A stretch of DNA of 64,000 nt, taken from assembly GCA_903832085.1 (NCBI GenBank), contig CAIKZZ010000034.1, positions 54,925-118,924 on the forward strand. The letters run 5' to 3'. This stretch comes from an uncultured Pseudomonadota bacterium (GTDB lineage: Bacteria; Pseudomonadota; Gammaproteobacteria; Steroidobacterales; Steroidobacteraceae). Below, in pieces: positions 36,969 to 46,818 of the stretch (positions are counted from its first letter, which is position 1; each line of letters opens with the position of its first letter). The notes beneath the pieces were generated by a model that did no database searches, was not told the DNA's origin, and was given only the letters and a program-made list of their open reading frames with translations. The position numbers and the translations under genes were made by a program.

Positions 36969-38968
36969 TCTGCCACCATACGGGGCGCGGCGCTTGCACT
37001 CATTGCATCACTCGCTCCAGAGTTAAGCCATCGCCCTGCCCATCGCTGCAACTGCAATAAAATCCAAATACCAGCGGCCGATGCCTCGCCGCTACCGCCG
37101 AGAAATCCATGTACTGACCGCTCAACGGCAATCGGGTCTAGCAAACCAAATTGCTTCACGCGGCTCGCCGATAGCTCTTCCCGAAGAAGCTCGCGCAGCG
37201 GCCCTTTCAGCCACTCACCCACTGGCGCCGAAAAGCCATGCTTTGGTCTATCGAACGCTCCAGGCGCAAAGTGCCGGTCAAGCAGGCGGCGCAGGACGTA
37301 CTTGTTCTGACCACCACGTATCTTCCACTTTGACGGTAATGCAGCGGCAATGCGCGCTAACTCGTGATCTAAGAAAGGCTCTCTTGCTTCAAGAGAAGCA
37401 GCCATAGAGGCACGATCTACTTTTGTGAGCAAATCGCCAGGCAGATAACGCGCTGCGTCAAAGCGCATACACCGATCTGCGAAATCATGAATACTACCTT
37501 CATTAAATACGCTCAACGCCTCACGATGCACGTCACTTGTTGGCACGCCAAAGCGCGTGAGCGCGCTAGGATCCCACTCTGAAATAGCCGCTTCGTACGC
37601 ATCAAATGGGCTATGTGCACGCGACATTCTCACAAATTTACGAACTTTGTCTGAGATTCCGGCGTAGCGCTGGCCGCGCTGCAACAAGGCTGTGTAGCCC
37701 GCAGCGATCACAGATGCCGGCAGCCGATCAAGCAGCTCAGCGCCAAGCCACTGGAAAGCGCCCTTAAGGGTTCCCAGACGACGGACGTGACTGCCGCAAA
37801 TATCGTACCGCGCATAACCACCGAACAGCTCATCAGCTCCGTCTGCAGAAAGAGCAACCTTGACCTGCTGGCGCGCAAGCTGACAAACCATTGTGGTCGG
37901 AATAAGCGAACTGTCACCAATCGGCTCGTCGCTCGCTTCCCGTGTACGCTCAAACAGGCCCAGCATCTCACTCGGGGAGACAATAAACTCTGTGTGCTCC
38001 GTTCCAAGATGCGTGGCGACCATCCGCGCATACGGAGTCTCATCAAACTCAGAGCCGCCATAACCAATCGTGAATGTTCGTAGGCGTGTCGTCGACTGCC
38101 GTGCAAGAACCGCCGTCAGTAGCGACGAATCAATCCCACCGCTCAAAAAAATTCCTACCGGCACATCCGCTACCATGCGATAGCGAAACGCCTCAGCGAG
38201 TGATGCCTCAACATAATCAAGTAAAGCCGAGTCCGAAAGAGCACTCAGCTCAACCCGAAGCCGTAGAGCGTCAGACCCCACAAATAAATCGTTAAGACCC
38301 CAATAACGTGTCTCATGCGGGACAAGATCTTGCCGAAACGTCACAACGGTTCCCGGCAGCACTGACCTGACAGCTGCAAAAATACTGCGCGGCGCGCTCG
38401 TGTAACCGTACTGTATGTACTCAGCAACTGCGAATGGGCTCACATCATTGCCTGTGTCTCCGGCGACATGTAGCGCACGAATCTCTGAACCGAACGCAAG
38501 GCTGCCGCGGCTAAGCGAATAGAAAAGCGGCTTAACTCCAAACCGATCCCGACAAAGGTGTAACTCACGGGTAGCGCTATCCCAGATCGCAAAAGCAAAC
38601 ATGCCGCGAAAACGATCGATACACGCAAGCCCCCACTCTACAAACGCCGCAAGTAATACTTCAGTGTCAGAGTCGCTACGAAACGCATGACCACACCCTT
38701 GGAGCTGACGTCTGAGCTCGCGGAAATTATAAATCTCGCCGTTATAGACGACGCAATAACGACCATCAGCCGATACCATCGGCTGGTGCCCAAGGGGCGA
38801 AAGATCGAGAATAGATAAGCGTCGATGCCCAAGTTCGAGCCGACTGTCATCAAGACTCATTAGCCCATAATCATCAGGCCCGCGGTGCGCAAGGGACCGC
38901 GCCATAGCCGCCGTAACGCCAGGAGCGGCAACGCTGTTCGGGGACCAAAGACCGACGACTCCACACAC
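36965..38968 (-). CDS. asnB: Asparagine synthetase (glutamine-hydrolysing), AsnB type
   Basis: A 667-residue class II glutamine amidotransferase: the mature protein must begin with Cys, here CGVVGLWSP directly after a GTG at 38968. That sets the start although the frame is open 48 codons further. SLAHRGPDDYG, NGEIYNFREL and SDTEVLLAAF belong to the glutaminase domain; FLSGGIDSSLL is the ATP pyrophosphatase loop. Typical E. coli AsnB is about 550 residues, so this is the long form found in exopolysaccharide clusters, where such proteins may amidate sugars or amino-acid substituents. It is coupled to the family 2 glycosyltransferase. Confidence 0.92.
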   Translation of the reverse strand: MCGVVGLWSPNSVAAPGVTAAMARSLAHRGPDDYGLMSLDDSRLELGHRRLSILDLSPLGHQPMVSADGRYCVVYNGEIYNFRELRRQLQGCGHAFRSDSDTEVLLAAFVEWGLACIDRFRGMFAFAIWDSATRELHLCRDRFGVKPLFYSLSRGSLAFGSEIRALHVAGDTGNDVSPFAVAEYIQYGYTSAPRSIFAAVRSVLPGTVVTFRQDLVPHETRYWGLNDLFVGSDALRLRVELSALSDSALLDYVEASLAEAFRYRMVADVPVGIFLSGGIDSSLLTAVLARQSTTRLRTFTIGYGGSEFDETPYARMVATHLGTEHTEFIVSPSEMLGLFERTREASDEPIGDSSLIPTTMVCQLARQQVKVALSADGADELFGGYARYDICGSHVRRLGTLKGAFQWLGAELLDRLPASVIAAGYTALLQRGQRYAGISDKVRKFVRMSRAHSPFDAYEAAISEWDPSALTRFGVPTSDVHREALSVFNEGSIHDFADRCMRFDAARYLPGDLLTKVDRASMAASLEAREPFLDHELARIAAALPSKWKIRGGQNKYVLRRLLDRHFAPGAFDRPKHGFSAPVGEWLKGPLRELLREELSASRVKQFGLLDPIAVERSVHGFLGGSGEASAAGIWILLQLQRWAGRWLNSGASDAMSASAAPRMVAE

Positions 38969-39068
38969 GTTATCTATAATCTCGCTTGTTATAACGCTTT
39001 GATTATACACTAACATATCATTATGATGCAGATCGCAGACCAAACCGAACAAAGCGGCGGAGCCCGTC

Positions 39069-40232
39069 ATTAACCTCGATAAGATAAAACGACGACGGGA
39101 CTCAAGGGCCACGGCGCCAGTTATTGCGCAAGCACTGTATTCTTATCAAATCGGTGGCTCAGAGCGCGTTGCCGCCGACCTTGCGATACAGTTCAAAGCA
39201 CGCGGCTACCGCGTCGTGTGTTTCGCGGTACATGACTCTGATGGGCCTATCCGCAAAGAACTGAACGAAAACGGCATAGAGTGTGTCGATTTAAATTTTT
39301 TATCGCGACGACACTGGATCCGAAAGGTCTCGTATCCTATTGAGGTGTATCGGTTTCTCAAACAGTACAACGTGAGCGCTCTGTTATTGCACCATGCCAC
39401 GTCACTCATCCTGTGTGGAGTCGCGGCACGTCTAGCGCGAATAAAACGCATTGTTATGGTGGAACACTCAGTCCATCAGTTTCTCGACCAGCCGGATCAT
39501 CAAAAAAAAGCATCCGTTTTTCTGCGTATGGCGCACAAGATCATTGCTGTCGATCGATCGATACTAGATTACTTTTATCATTACATGCACGTGCCGTCAG
39601 AAAGACTATCCTACGTTCCAAATGGCATAAAAATTAGACCGCCGGACGCACAGGCAGCGCTAGCACTGCGTCATAGTCTTGGTATCACAAAAACAGATTT
39701 TGTCTTTCTTTTTGCTGGCAGATTACAGCCGGTAAAGGACGTAGCAACATTAATTCGTGCAATCGCTTTAATACCAGACCTGCAACGCGTTGATCTACGG
39801 CTATTGATCGCAGGTGACGGCGCCGAACGTGTCGCACTCGAACGCCTAAGCACTGAAAGTGGACTAAATAGTATTATCACCTTTCTGGGCCCACGCAATG
39901 ACATCCCAAATTTAATGAATGCAGCAAATGCATTCGTCATGTCATCGATCACTGAAGGTCAACCAATGGCTATTCTTGAAGCAATGGCGGCCTGCCTACC
40001 ATGTATCGCGACCGCGGTCGGTGGAATCCCGGAACTCTTAGGCTCTGACAGAGGCTATTTGGTCGCACTAAAGGATACTCCTGAGTTTGCAAGACTTATG
40101 GTGTTTCTAAAAAACAATAGCTCAGTTAGTCGTGACAAGGCCTCTAAATCTCTGGAATACGTCAAGAAACATCACTCAATAGAATTAGTCGCTGATGCAT
40201 ACCTTCACGAACTAATAAAGACAGAAGCATAA
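39069..40232 (+). CDS. GT4 glycosyltransferase, apparent non-canonical ATT start
   Basis: A GT-B family 4 enzyme with FLFAGRLQPVKDV and the donor motif ITEGQPMAILEAMAACLPCIA. The usual N-terminal motif (QALYSYQIGGSERVAADLA) is present in frame but upstream of the first GTG (39216); no ATG, GTG or TTG occurs in that frame between a stop at 39024 and 39216. The best candidate is ATT at 39069 with GGCGGAG six bases upstream, giving about 387 residues. Alternatives are ATA 39084, CTG 39135, a sequence error or a mutated start. It is divergent from asnB and precedes another GT4 gene. Confidence 0.75.
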   Translation: MNLDKIKRRRDSRATAPVIAQALYSYQIGGSERVAADLAIQFKARGYRVVCFAVHDSDGPIRKELNENGIECVDLNFLSRRHWIRKVSYPIEVYRFLKQYNVSALLLHHATSLILCGVAARLARIKRIVMVEHSVHQFLDQPDHQKKASVFLRMAHKIIAVDRSILDYFYHYMHVPSERLSYVPNGIKIRPPDAQAALALRHSLGITKTDFVFLFAGRLQPVKDVATLIRAIALIPDLQRVDLRLLIAGDGAERVALERLSTESGLNSIITFLGPRNDIPNLMNAANAFVMSSITEGQPMAILEAMAACLPCIATAVGGIPELLGSDRGYLVALKDTPEFARLMVFLKNNSSVSRDKASKSLEYVKKHHSIELVADAYLHELIKTEA

Positions 40233-40263
40233 GAATGATCATTAGTAGCAACCCTTCAGCGGA

Positions 40264-41541
40264 ATGCGATTTACCGCTTGCGCAGTGTCCATGAACTCTA
40301 TCGACCGAGCACAAGCTCGAGACACATGGCTGTACGTACTTCCCTGGGATCTAAAAGGCACTGGTGGCGTAAACCAAGTCGTACAAAATCTTTTTGACCG
40401 AACCGATCGGATACTTGACCGTTCTCCCCTTTTGGTCGTGACTGGTCAACCTCCAACTGGCCAGCACAGAATGGCAACCCAACAAGCCGTTGTCACGTTA
40501 ATCGGAGGTCGACCAACAGCTTACGTATCGACTGACTGTCCTTGGCCTGCAAAAAACTCCAACAGAGTCAGTGCGCTTCTTAAACTACGATTCCTCGCAG
40601 GATTTCTGATCCGCCTCCCAATACGTCTGATTACAATACATAAACTACTCGCCGAGCAGCGCGTCACAACGATAAACGTTCACTTCCCAGGTCTCGATTC
40701 GCTGATCTGGTCTTTCGTCAGACGTATTACTCGCAGGAAGGTTAGCTTGCTGGTTTCTCTTCATGGCGCGGACCTTATGGAGGCAGCAGCCAGCACAGGC
40801 TTTGAACTTGTTTTGTGGCGCCTACTTTTAGGCACCGCAGATAAATTAGTCCTGTGCTCCGAGACTCTCGAACCACGCCTAGCGAGCACACTCACCACGG
40901 CTCCCGGGCGAGTCACTACCATTACGCCGGGCGTCGATATCGCTCACTTGTTAGAACTTTCAAAAAATGAGCCCACTATTTCATTACCTAGTATGTTCAT
41001 CTACTCCGTGGGAACATACGAGAGCAAGAAAGGTCATGACGTATTAATAGATGCGTTCGAATTAATTGCAGCTGCACTGCCTGATGTATGGCTAATCATT
41101 GCAGGCCGGCGTGCGGAACCCGAATTTTCTGCGACGGCGCTTAGGCAGCAGAGATCCATCGCCGCTAGTCGAATCCTTTTGCTCACAGATGTCCCCCATC
41201 GTGAGTTGATTGCTATTATGGGTCGCGCTACCGTATTTGCACTCCCCTCGCGCGATGAACCTTTCGGAATTGTGGTTCTTGAGGCTGGTGCCCTCAAAAT
41301 CCCAGTGGTTGCGACCACCGTTTGCGGTGCCGCAAAAGACTTGAAAAGCAGCATCAATGTTGAACTCGTCCAACCCGATGATGCACAATCCTTAGCAAAC
41401 TCTCTGACGGCGCTACTAACAAATAAAGTGCGCAGCGCTCAAATGGGCATCAATCTCTATAACCACGTGTATGCGCACAACTCCTGGGAAGCCTCGGCAA
41501 CGCGATACGGTGCTCTACTGCGGCACGTCACCACCCGCTGA
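40264..41541 (+). CDS. GT4 glycosyltransferase
   Basis: 425 residues, GT-B fold. TWLYVLPWDLKGTGGVNQVVQNL is the N-terminal glycine-rich loop, LLVSLHGADLMEAA follows, and the C-terminal domain has YSVGTYESKKGHDVLIDAF and the EX7E motif in RDEPFGIVVLEAGALKIPVVA. It would add a sugar to the lipid-linked repeat unit on the cytoplasmic face. The gap to the preceding GT4 gene is about 30 bases, so they are probably one operon. An internal ATG at 40291 is an alternative start, since no clear Shine-Dalgarno precedes either. Confidence 0.87.
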   Translation: MRFTACAVSMNSIDRAQARDTWLYVLPWDLKGTGGVNQVVQNLFDRTDRILDRSPLLVVTGQPPTGQHRMATQQAVVTLIGGRPTAYVSTDCPWPAKNSNRVSALLKLRFLAGFLIRLPIRLITIHKLLAEQRVTTINVHFPGLDSLIWSFVRRITRRKVSLLVSLHGADLMEAAASTGFELVLWRLLLGTADKLVLCSETLEPRLASTLTTAPGRVTTITPGVDIAHLLELSKNEPTISLPSMFIYSVGTYESKKGHDVLIDAFELIAAALPDVWLIIAGRRAEPEFSATALRQQRSIAASRILLLTDVPHRELIAIMGRATVFALPSRDEPFGIVVLEAGALKIPVVATTVCGAAKDLKSSINVELVQPDDAQSLANSLTALLTNKVRSAQMGINLYNHVYAHNSWEASATRYGALLRHVTTR

Positions 41542-41672
41542 CGCTTACGTAGCGGGGTCTATGCAATAGACGTCGAATCCGACGATCCCGAGAAATAGAA
41601 AAAGACGCGATATGATCCGAGTGAGAAAAAACTACATCGATTTAAGCTAAAGAGCCTATGGAAATGACGAGA

Positions 41673-43016
41673 TTATGCGCGAGCTTTTCTGATAATTGAC
41701 ACGAAGGTTTTATTGGCCTGCAAGCGAGAATATTGCGCCACCGCAGATGCTTGCGGGGCCCTAAGCTGCCCCGCAATAACATGCCGCTCGTATAGCGAAT
41801 TAAGGGCATCGTCTATTGATTCGTCAGACGTTGGGTCCACTCTTAGAACGCCACCAATTGTCGAAAGAAGCTTTGCCGTGTCGCTATCACTTTCACAAAA
41901 AACCAGCAGCTCACAGCCACTCGCTAAATGTTCATATGTCTTAGCGGGGACAGCGCGGTGCTGATGCTGCGCAAGGTTCAAGAGCACAGTACTTTCTGAG
42001 ATTAGGGCTTTAACGATACTATTTGAGGCAATTGGCAAAAATCTGACTACCGATTCACAGGGTCTGCCGTGGAGAGCTTCTGCAATATTAAGGCCATCAT
42101 ACTCGGCACAGCGACCTATGAAGGTTAACGAGACTCTATCAGTTTTTATGCCTTCTTTAACTAATAGCCGATCTAGTGCTCTGAGCAGCGGAAAGGGATC
42201 TCGTTTTCCGTATATTTCCCCGGCGAACAAAATCCTGAGGTAGCCGCCCGTATCGCGTGACCTCTCCTGCGCGACGCCATCATATCCATTTCTAACCAGA
42301 TAGAACTTTTGGCGAGAGGTTGGGTGACGAATAGATAGTAAATCGATCACAGACGTACTCGTCGCTGTGACGGCGGTAGAACGTTGCACCACAATTTTCT
42401 CAAGCAACCGGAGAAAAAAAATGCCTGCCCCTCGCGTTCCGCTCGGCACCGTAGACCACGTGTCGGTCCACGGATCGCGGTAATCCGCAATATGTGGGAC
42501 CCCAAGCCTCGTAGCAACCCTTAAGCCAGCAAGCACTACGGAGAATGGCGGCCCAGAGCTAATGACCACATCGGCCTTATGGCGCATTCCAATCGCAATA
42601 CCAGCGCGTGCTGCACGCCAACTCCAGAGTTTCCTGTCGTCTATAAAGTAAGCAAGTGAAAAAAAACCTATCCGACCCAACCTTATGACTCGCGACATAA
42701 GTCGCGGAAACGCACTCTTGTGAGTCTCGGTTGATGATGAGACTTCTAACCCGCTGCGCCCCTCATCGCTACCAGGCACAAACCGCTTTTTCAACTTTAC
42801 GAATGTATCAAGCAACAAACGCTTTGGCGTAGCCACCGGAATCGCACTCACATTCAACATGAGCGCACTGCCAACAGAAATATCCTGATCGGCAAAGCTA
42901 CTAATCACATCAACACTAATATTCTCGCTACCCAAATATCGGGCAAGCTCAGTTAGACGTTTAGCACCTATCTCCCACGAGGGATAAAAGTGATATGAAA
43001 TTATCAGCACACGCAC
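41673..43016 (-). CDS. GT4 (WcaI-like) glycosyltransferase
   Basis: 447 residues of the GT-B fold. The N-terminus MRVLIISYHFYPSWEIGAKRLTELARYL is that of family 4 enzymes. DVVISSGPPFSVVLAG, GVPHIADYRDPWTDTW and LRILFAGEIYGKRDPFPLLRAL are usual landmarks. The C-terminal donor site (VPAKTYEHLASG) lacks the strict glutamate pair spacing of many members but is normal for this subgroup. It is convergent with the preceding glycosyltransferases. Confidence 0.86.
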   Translation of the reverse strand: MRVLIISYHFYPSWEIGAKRLTELARYLGSENISVDVISSFADQDISVGSALMLNVSAIPVATPKRLLLDTFVKLKKRFVPGSDEGRSGLEVSSSTETHKSAFPRLMSRVIRLGRIGFFSLAYFIDDRKLWSWRAARAGIAIGMRHKADVVISSGPPFSVVLAGLRVATRLGVPHIADYRDPWTDTWSTVPSGTRGAGIFFLRLLEKIVVQRSTAVTATSTSVIDLLSIRHPTSRQKFYLVRNGYDGVAQERSRDTGGYLRILFAGEIYGKRDPFPLLRALDRLLVKEGIKTDRVSLTFIGRCAEYDGLNIAEALHGRPCESVVRFLPIASNSIVKALISESTVLLNLAQHQHRAVPAKTYEHLASGCELLVFCESDSDTAKLLSTIGGVLRVDPTSDESIDDALNSLYERHVIAGQLRAPQASAVAQYSRLQANKTFVSIIRKARA

Positions 43017-43630
43017 ACGAATTGTCCTTTCATATACCCCAGCAATTGTACTTGATAATTACCGCACGACTAAACGTAATTTCAATACAATTAGCCGTTA
43101 CTGCGGTCACCTGACCCGTTTTTTCTCTGCAGACCACCTAAGCGACGGAACCGCTTACCCGGTGATTTGATGCGCCAGTCTTTTCACTCACCGTTCCGCG
43201 TGTATCGTCGAACTGGGCAAATCGCTTTCGAAAAATGGCCCCCGTGGTTCATCTGCGGTGAACATCTGCTATCTATGGCGCTCGCGCCTCTTGACGAGCG
43301 GTTTGCAGGTTCGGTCACCCAGAAACAGTGGCATTTGCAGCAGTCGTAACCGCGTAATCCGGCTTAGGCAACCAAACGAATACATCAAATAGCGGGCTGC
43401 GTTGGATAGCAATTTGGTTTCAGAAAAAATGGAAGCGAAAGGGAGAAATTGATGCTCAACACCCTCCCGACCTTACCACTACAGGCAGCGACAACAGCGT
43501 TGCGGGCTTCACGCTGTAATCGAAGGAGGCGAGACCAATTAGCACATGGGGAACACGTCGTTCCGTAAGCACGTCTCGAGAGTCAGCTAGACGGGTCGAA
43601 AACATACTGAGTTTCTTGTATGCTGTTTAG
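43017..43630. other. 614-base gene-free region
   Basis: Between two divergent genes in the EPS locus. A 60-codon plus-strand frame (43167-43349) has no recognisable similarity, and no tRNA, riboswitch or strong hairpin is visible. With its length and position it may be the remains of a lost gene or an insertion, but I see no diagnostic motif. Confidence 0.4.
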
Positions 43631-45397
43631 ATGCGAGATTCAGGCAGATCAGTGAACAAGAAGGAAATGCCCTGCCCCCACGTGCAGCCGAGATTCCGCC
43701 GACCGACATCTCTACTGATCGGCGTCACTATTTTGGTGCTCTTACCATACGCACTACGTGGCTGGCCTGCTGGCCATGACTCCCATCATCAACTTGCATG
43801 GGCAGACGCCTTTTACCGACAACTATCCTTTGACGAAGTTTACCCTAGATGGCTGGTCGACCTTGGGGTTGACCATGGCGTGCCCACCTTCTTTTTTTAT
43901 CCACCAGCTGCGTTCTACCTCGTCAGTTTTTTAATCCCTCTCGTTGGAGGCCCGGCGCAGGCTCTAATGGTTTCGGTAATCATTTCGGTTGCCTGTGGCC
44001 TCGCAGGAATTTACCGCTGGCTACACACTAGATTTGACTCAACCTCGTCAGTGAGCGGTGCCTTAGTTTTTCTGCTCATGCCCTATCACTTAGTGATCGA
44101 CTTGGCAGTGCGATCTGCGTATTCAGAGCTATGGGGCCTGGCTCTAATGCCCTGGATTCTGATATCAATAGACTACACATCGAAAACTTTCATCCGAGGG
44201 TTAGTGGCTACTGCCACATTAATCGCTCTACTCCTATTAACGCATCCTCCGACTTCAGTGCTGTTCATACCCTTCGCTTTACTCTACGCGATCTATATCT
44301 GCTTTGAGCAGAAGCGTTGGGGCACCTTGATCTCGTCACTTTTCGCCATCACACTCGGAGCAGCTCTGTCAGCTGTCTATTTGCTTCCTGCACTGACACA
44401 AGGAGAATATGCTGATCAAGCGCACATGTTTAGTGGAGATCACAACCATTACAGTAACTGGTTCTTGTTCAACTCTTCAACAACTGCCATCGCCAGTCGA
44501 GCTGACTATTTCTACGCCATCAAATGGGCGTTTTTGGGCGACTCTAGTTACTTCAAGCCACTAATCGACACGATCACAGTTGGTAGCGTACTTTTTTGCT
44601 GGGCACTCTTCGCGTCTCGCAAGCGAGACGTAAGTAACGAACCACCCAGAATCAGCCGCTTCGCACTCTGCACCGTGGCTGTCTCGACTGCCTACCTTGC
44701 CCTCAATTGTCGCATCTCCGCTTGGCTCTGGGCTCATTTGATTGTGCTCCCAAAGGTACAGTTTCCGTGGCGAACGAATGGTGAGATTACTCTTTGCGCT
44801 GCAATTCTGGCTGCATGCGCTATGTCCGCTCTGCTCACCAGAAACTCGCGTGTCCCGGCCCGCGCAGTCCCAATCGCTGTGGGAACCACGCTAGCCATCA
44901 TGATCGCCGCTAATCTCGCAATAGCATTCAAATATGCGTACTTCACTCGCGCTAATGAAATCATAGCTATCCAGAGCTATCGTAGTGCACCTGAGCATCG
45001 AGTACCTTCGATAAAGAACGCATCGACTCTTTTCCGAACCGAACATCAAGCAGCGTTTGTTTCCGGCCATGGTGAAGTAACCGTAACCATGTGGTCGCCT
45101 CGGCACATCAAGCTGACTGTCAAATCAGACGCAGGCGGCATTCTCGCCATTGCTCAACAGTATTACCCCGGTTGGGCAATTCTTACCGACGACTCACCTA
45201 GAGCATTATCTGCGGACCTACTGTCGACCGAGTACGGCGTAGTTGGTGTCGCTGTACCGCCCGGCCGTCATAGCCTAAACATCACACTTGGCTGGACACC
45301 CCACGAAAAAACCGGCTGGATTATTTCTGGCATCGCGTTCACGTTACTTTGTTTGTTGTTCGCGATTGGGGCAATTCGGCGAACGCGGCGGCAGTGA
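43631..45397 (+). CDS. Multi-pass membrane protein, PTPS-related (GT-C-like)
   Basis: 588 residues with about 11 hydrophobic helices and a C-terminal soluble beta-rich domain (about 470-560). PAGHDSHHQLAWADAFYRQL after the first helix is a conserved loop with acidic and His residues like the GT-C active site. DHGVPTFFFYPPAAFYLVSF and LTHPPTSVLFIPFALLYA are typical of the 6-pyruvoyl-tetrahydropterin-synthase-related membrane protein family (PF10131), whose members are presumed polyprenyl-sugar-using transferases. The Met at 43667 follows AAGAAGGAA closely and is a possible start. Confidence 0.75.
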   Translation: MRDSGRSVNKKEMPCPHVQPRFRRPTSLLIGVTILVLLPYALRGWPAGHDSHHQLAWADAFYRQLSFDEVYPRWLVDLGVDHGVPTFFFYPPAAFYLVSFLIPLVGGPAQALMVSVIISVACGLAGIYRWLHTRFDSTSSVSGALVFLLMPYHLVIDLAVRSAYSELWGLALMPWILISIDYTSKTFIRGLVATATLIALLLLTHPPTSVLFIPFALLYAIYICFEQKRWGTLISSLFAITLGAALSAVYLLPALTQGEYADQAHMFSGDHNHYSNWFLFNSSTTAIASRADYFYAIKWAFLGDSSYFKPLIDTITVGSVLFCWALFASRKRDVSNEPPRISRFALCTVAVSTAYLALNCRISAWLWAHLIVLPKVQFPWRTNGEITLCAAILAACAMSALLTRNSRVPARAVPIAVGTTLAIMIAANLAIAFKYAYFTRANEIIAIQSYRSAPEHRVPSIKNASTLFRTEHQAAFVSGHGEVTVTMWSPRHIKLTVKSDAGGILAIAQQYYPGWAILTDDSPRALSADLLSTEYGVVGVAVPPGRHSLNITLGWTPHEKTGWIISGIAFTLLCLLFAIGAIRRTRRQ

Positions 45398-45505
45398 AAT
45401 CTAACGCGCGTCGCAGAACGAACACGAAACTGAGCCCATAAAAAACTTTTCAAAGAACCGACCGCCTGCGTCTGCGACCCTGCAGCAATAATCGCGCAAT
45501 GTACC

Positions 45506-46561
45506 TCAGGCTGACAAACCCTTCAGTATATTTGTCTCATCATCAATAGACTCTTTAAGAGGGTGACCGCGTCCATATACTCTCCTCGCAATATAGATCG
45601 GCCTTCCTTTAGACTCGATGTAGGTTCTGCCCAAATACTCTCCGAGCACGCCGATACCAAGAAGCTGTAAACCTCCGAGAAATGCTACCGCAACGAAGAC
45701 GGAAGCGTATCCCGGAACGTCAATTCCCCGCACCCACACCCGAATAATAAGATAGGTTGCATACGACATTGAGCTCAATGCGATGAGCCCCCCGATATAA
45801 GTCCATACGCGCAACGGGGCAGTCGTGAAGCTTGTCATATCCTCGAGGGCGAGGTTCCACAGGCGCCATCCGTTGAACTTTGATTCGCCAGCCGACCGTG
45901 CTGGCCGCTCATAGGACACTACAGTCCAGCGGAAACCGACCCACGCGAATAAGCCCTTCATAAATCGGCGAGACTCGGGTAGGCGCCGCAGTGCGTCAAC
46001 TACTACGCGATCCATTAGTCTAAAATCACCGACGTTCTCTACAATCTCAGGCTCAGAGAGTAAATTATGCATCCGATAGAAGGCTAGAGCACTCCAACGC
46101 TTCAGTATAGAGTCTGAACTTCTTGATGACCTTTGCGCTAGGACAACGTCGAAGCCACCGCGCCACCGTGCGATCATTTCCGACAACAGCTCGGGTGGAT
46201 CCTGCAGATCTACATCGATAGGAACAATCGCGTCCCCAGTGCTGAAATCTAGACCTGCCGTAAGGGCTGCCTCTTTACCGAAATTTCGACTCAGATCGAC
46301 AACACACACCTGTGGATTCTTCAATTGCAGTTCGAGTAGGACCGCAAGCGTCTCGTCGCTGCTTCCGTCATTGACGAAGATGAACTCTAAGTCGATATTC
46401 GGCTCGTTAGAGAGCGCCAATTGCACAGCACTAATAAACTTACCCACCGTGTCCTGCTCATTCAAGACAGGCACGACTAGCGAAAGTTTAGCTCTAAGAG
46501 GTCGCAACTCCTGCGCAACAACAAGCTTTGATCCGCCCATTACGATTGTTGGTCGCGTCAT
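45506..46561 (-). CDS. Family 2 glycosyltransferase, GtrB/DPM1-like
   Basis: 351 residues. The GT-A domain has LVVPVLNEQDTVGKF, EFIFVNDGSSDETL, LSRNFGKEAALTAGLDFSTGDAIVPIDVDLQDPPEL with the DxD-type site, and KGLFAWVGF. Two C-terminal helices (about 240-262 and 280-303) and LLGIGVLGEYLGRTYIESKGRP follow, the bactoprenol-glucosyltransferase signature. It would put a sugar on undecaprenyl phosphate, which the PTPS-related or another GT-C enzyme could use outside. AGGAG lies 8 bases before the ATG. It follows the beta-helix gene on the same strand. Confidence 0.92.
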   Translation of the reverse strand: MTRPTIVMGGSKLVVAQELRPLRAKLSLVVPVLNEQDTVGKFISAVQLALSNEPNIDLEFIFVNDGSSDETLAVLLELQLKNPQVCVVDLSRNFGKEAALTAGLDFSTGDAIVPIDVDLQDPPELLSEMIARWRGGFDVVLAQRSSRSSDSILKRWSALAFYRMHNLLSEPEIVENVGDFRLMDRVVVDALRRLPESRRFMKGLFAWVGFRWTVVSYERPARSAGESKFNGWRLWNLALEDMTSFTTAPLRVWTYIGGLIALSSMSYATYLIIRVWVRGIDVPGYASVFVAVAFLGGLQLLGIGVLGEYLGRTYIESKGRPIYIARRVYGRGHPLKESIDDETNILKGLSA

Positions 46562-46572
46562 AGTTACTACTC

Positions 46573-46818
46573 CTAAATTTCGGAACCAAAGTCTGGCTCT
46601 CCTGCATCGGAATCCGCAATGTCTTTAATGCGTTTTACCAATTCTTTTATCGATGGATCAACCATTACCGGCACACCCGACGACAGACCTACCCTCCACT
46701 GGTTGCATACCGGCGGTGTAACTATGCGAACGCCACATGACGCCCAGCAGGCAAAGGACCCATTCGTTAACTTATATGTATAACAGGCGCTAGAGGTTGC
46801 GAACTGGAGAACGTGCAA
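46573..46818 (-). CDS. Uncertain small ORF overlapping the beta-helix gene
   Basis: An 81-codon frame, in a different phase from the beta-helix protein, continues past its stop up to the next gene. It would start at TTG (46818) with no clear Shine-Dalgarno, but the frame is open further upstream, which fits a frame shift of the beta-helix gene as well as a separate gene. A 30-residue version could start at the ATG at 46665 (MVDPSIKELVKRIKDIADSD). It has several cysteines and no recognised domain. Uncertain that it is translated. Confidence 0.3.
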   Translation of the reverse strand: MHVLQFATSSACYTYKLTNGSFACWASCGVRIVTPPVCNQWRVGLSSGVPVMVDPSIKELVKRIKDIADSDAGEPDFGSEI

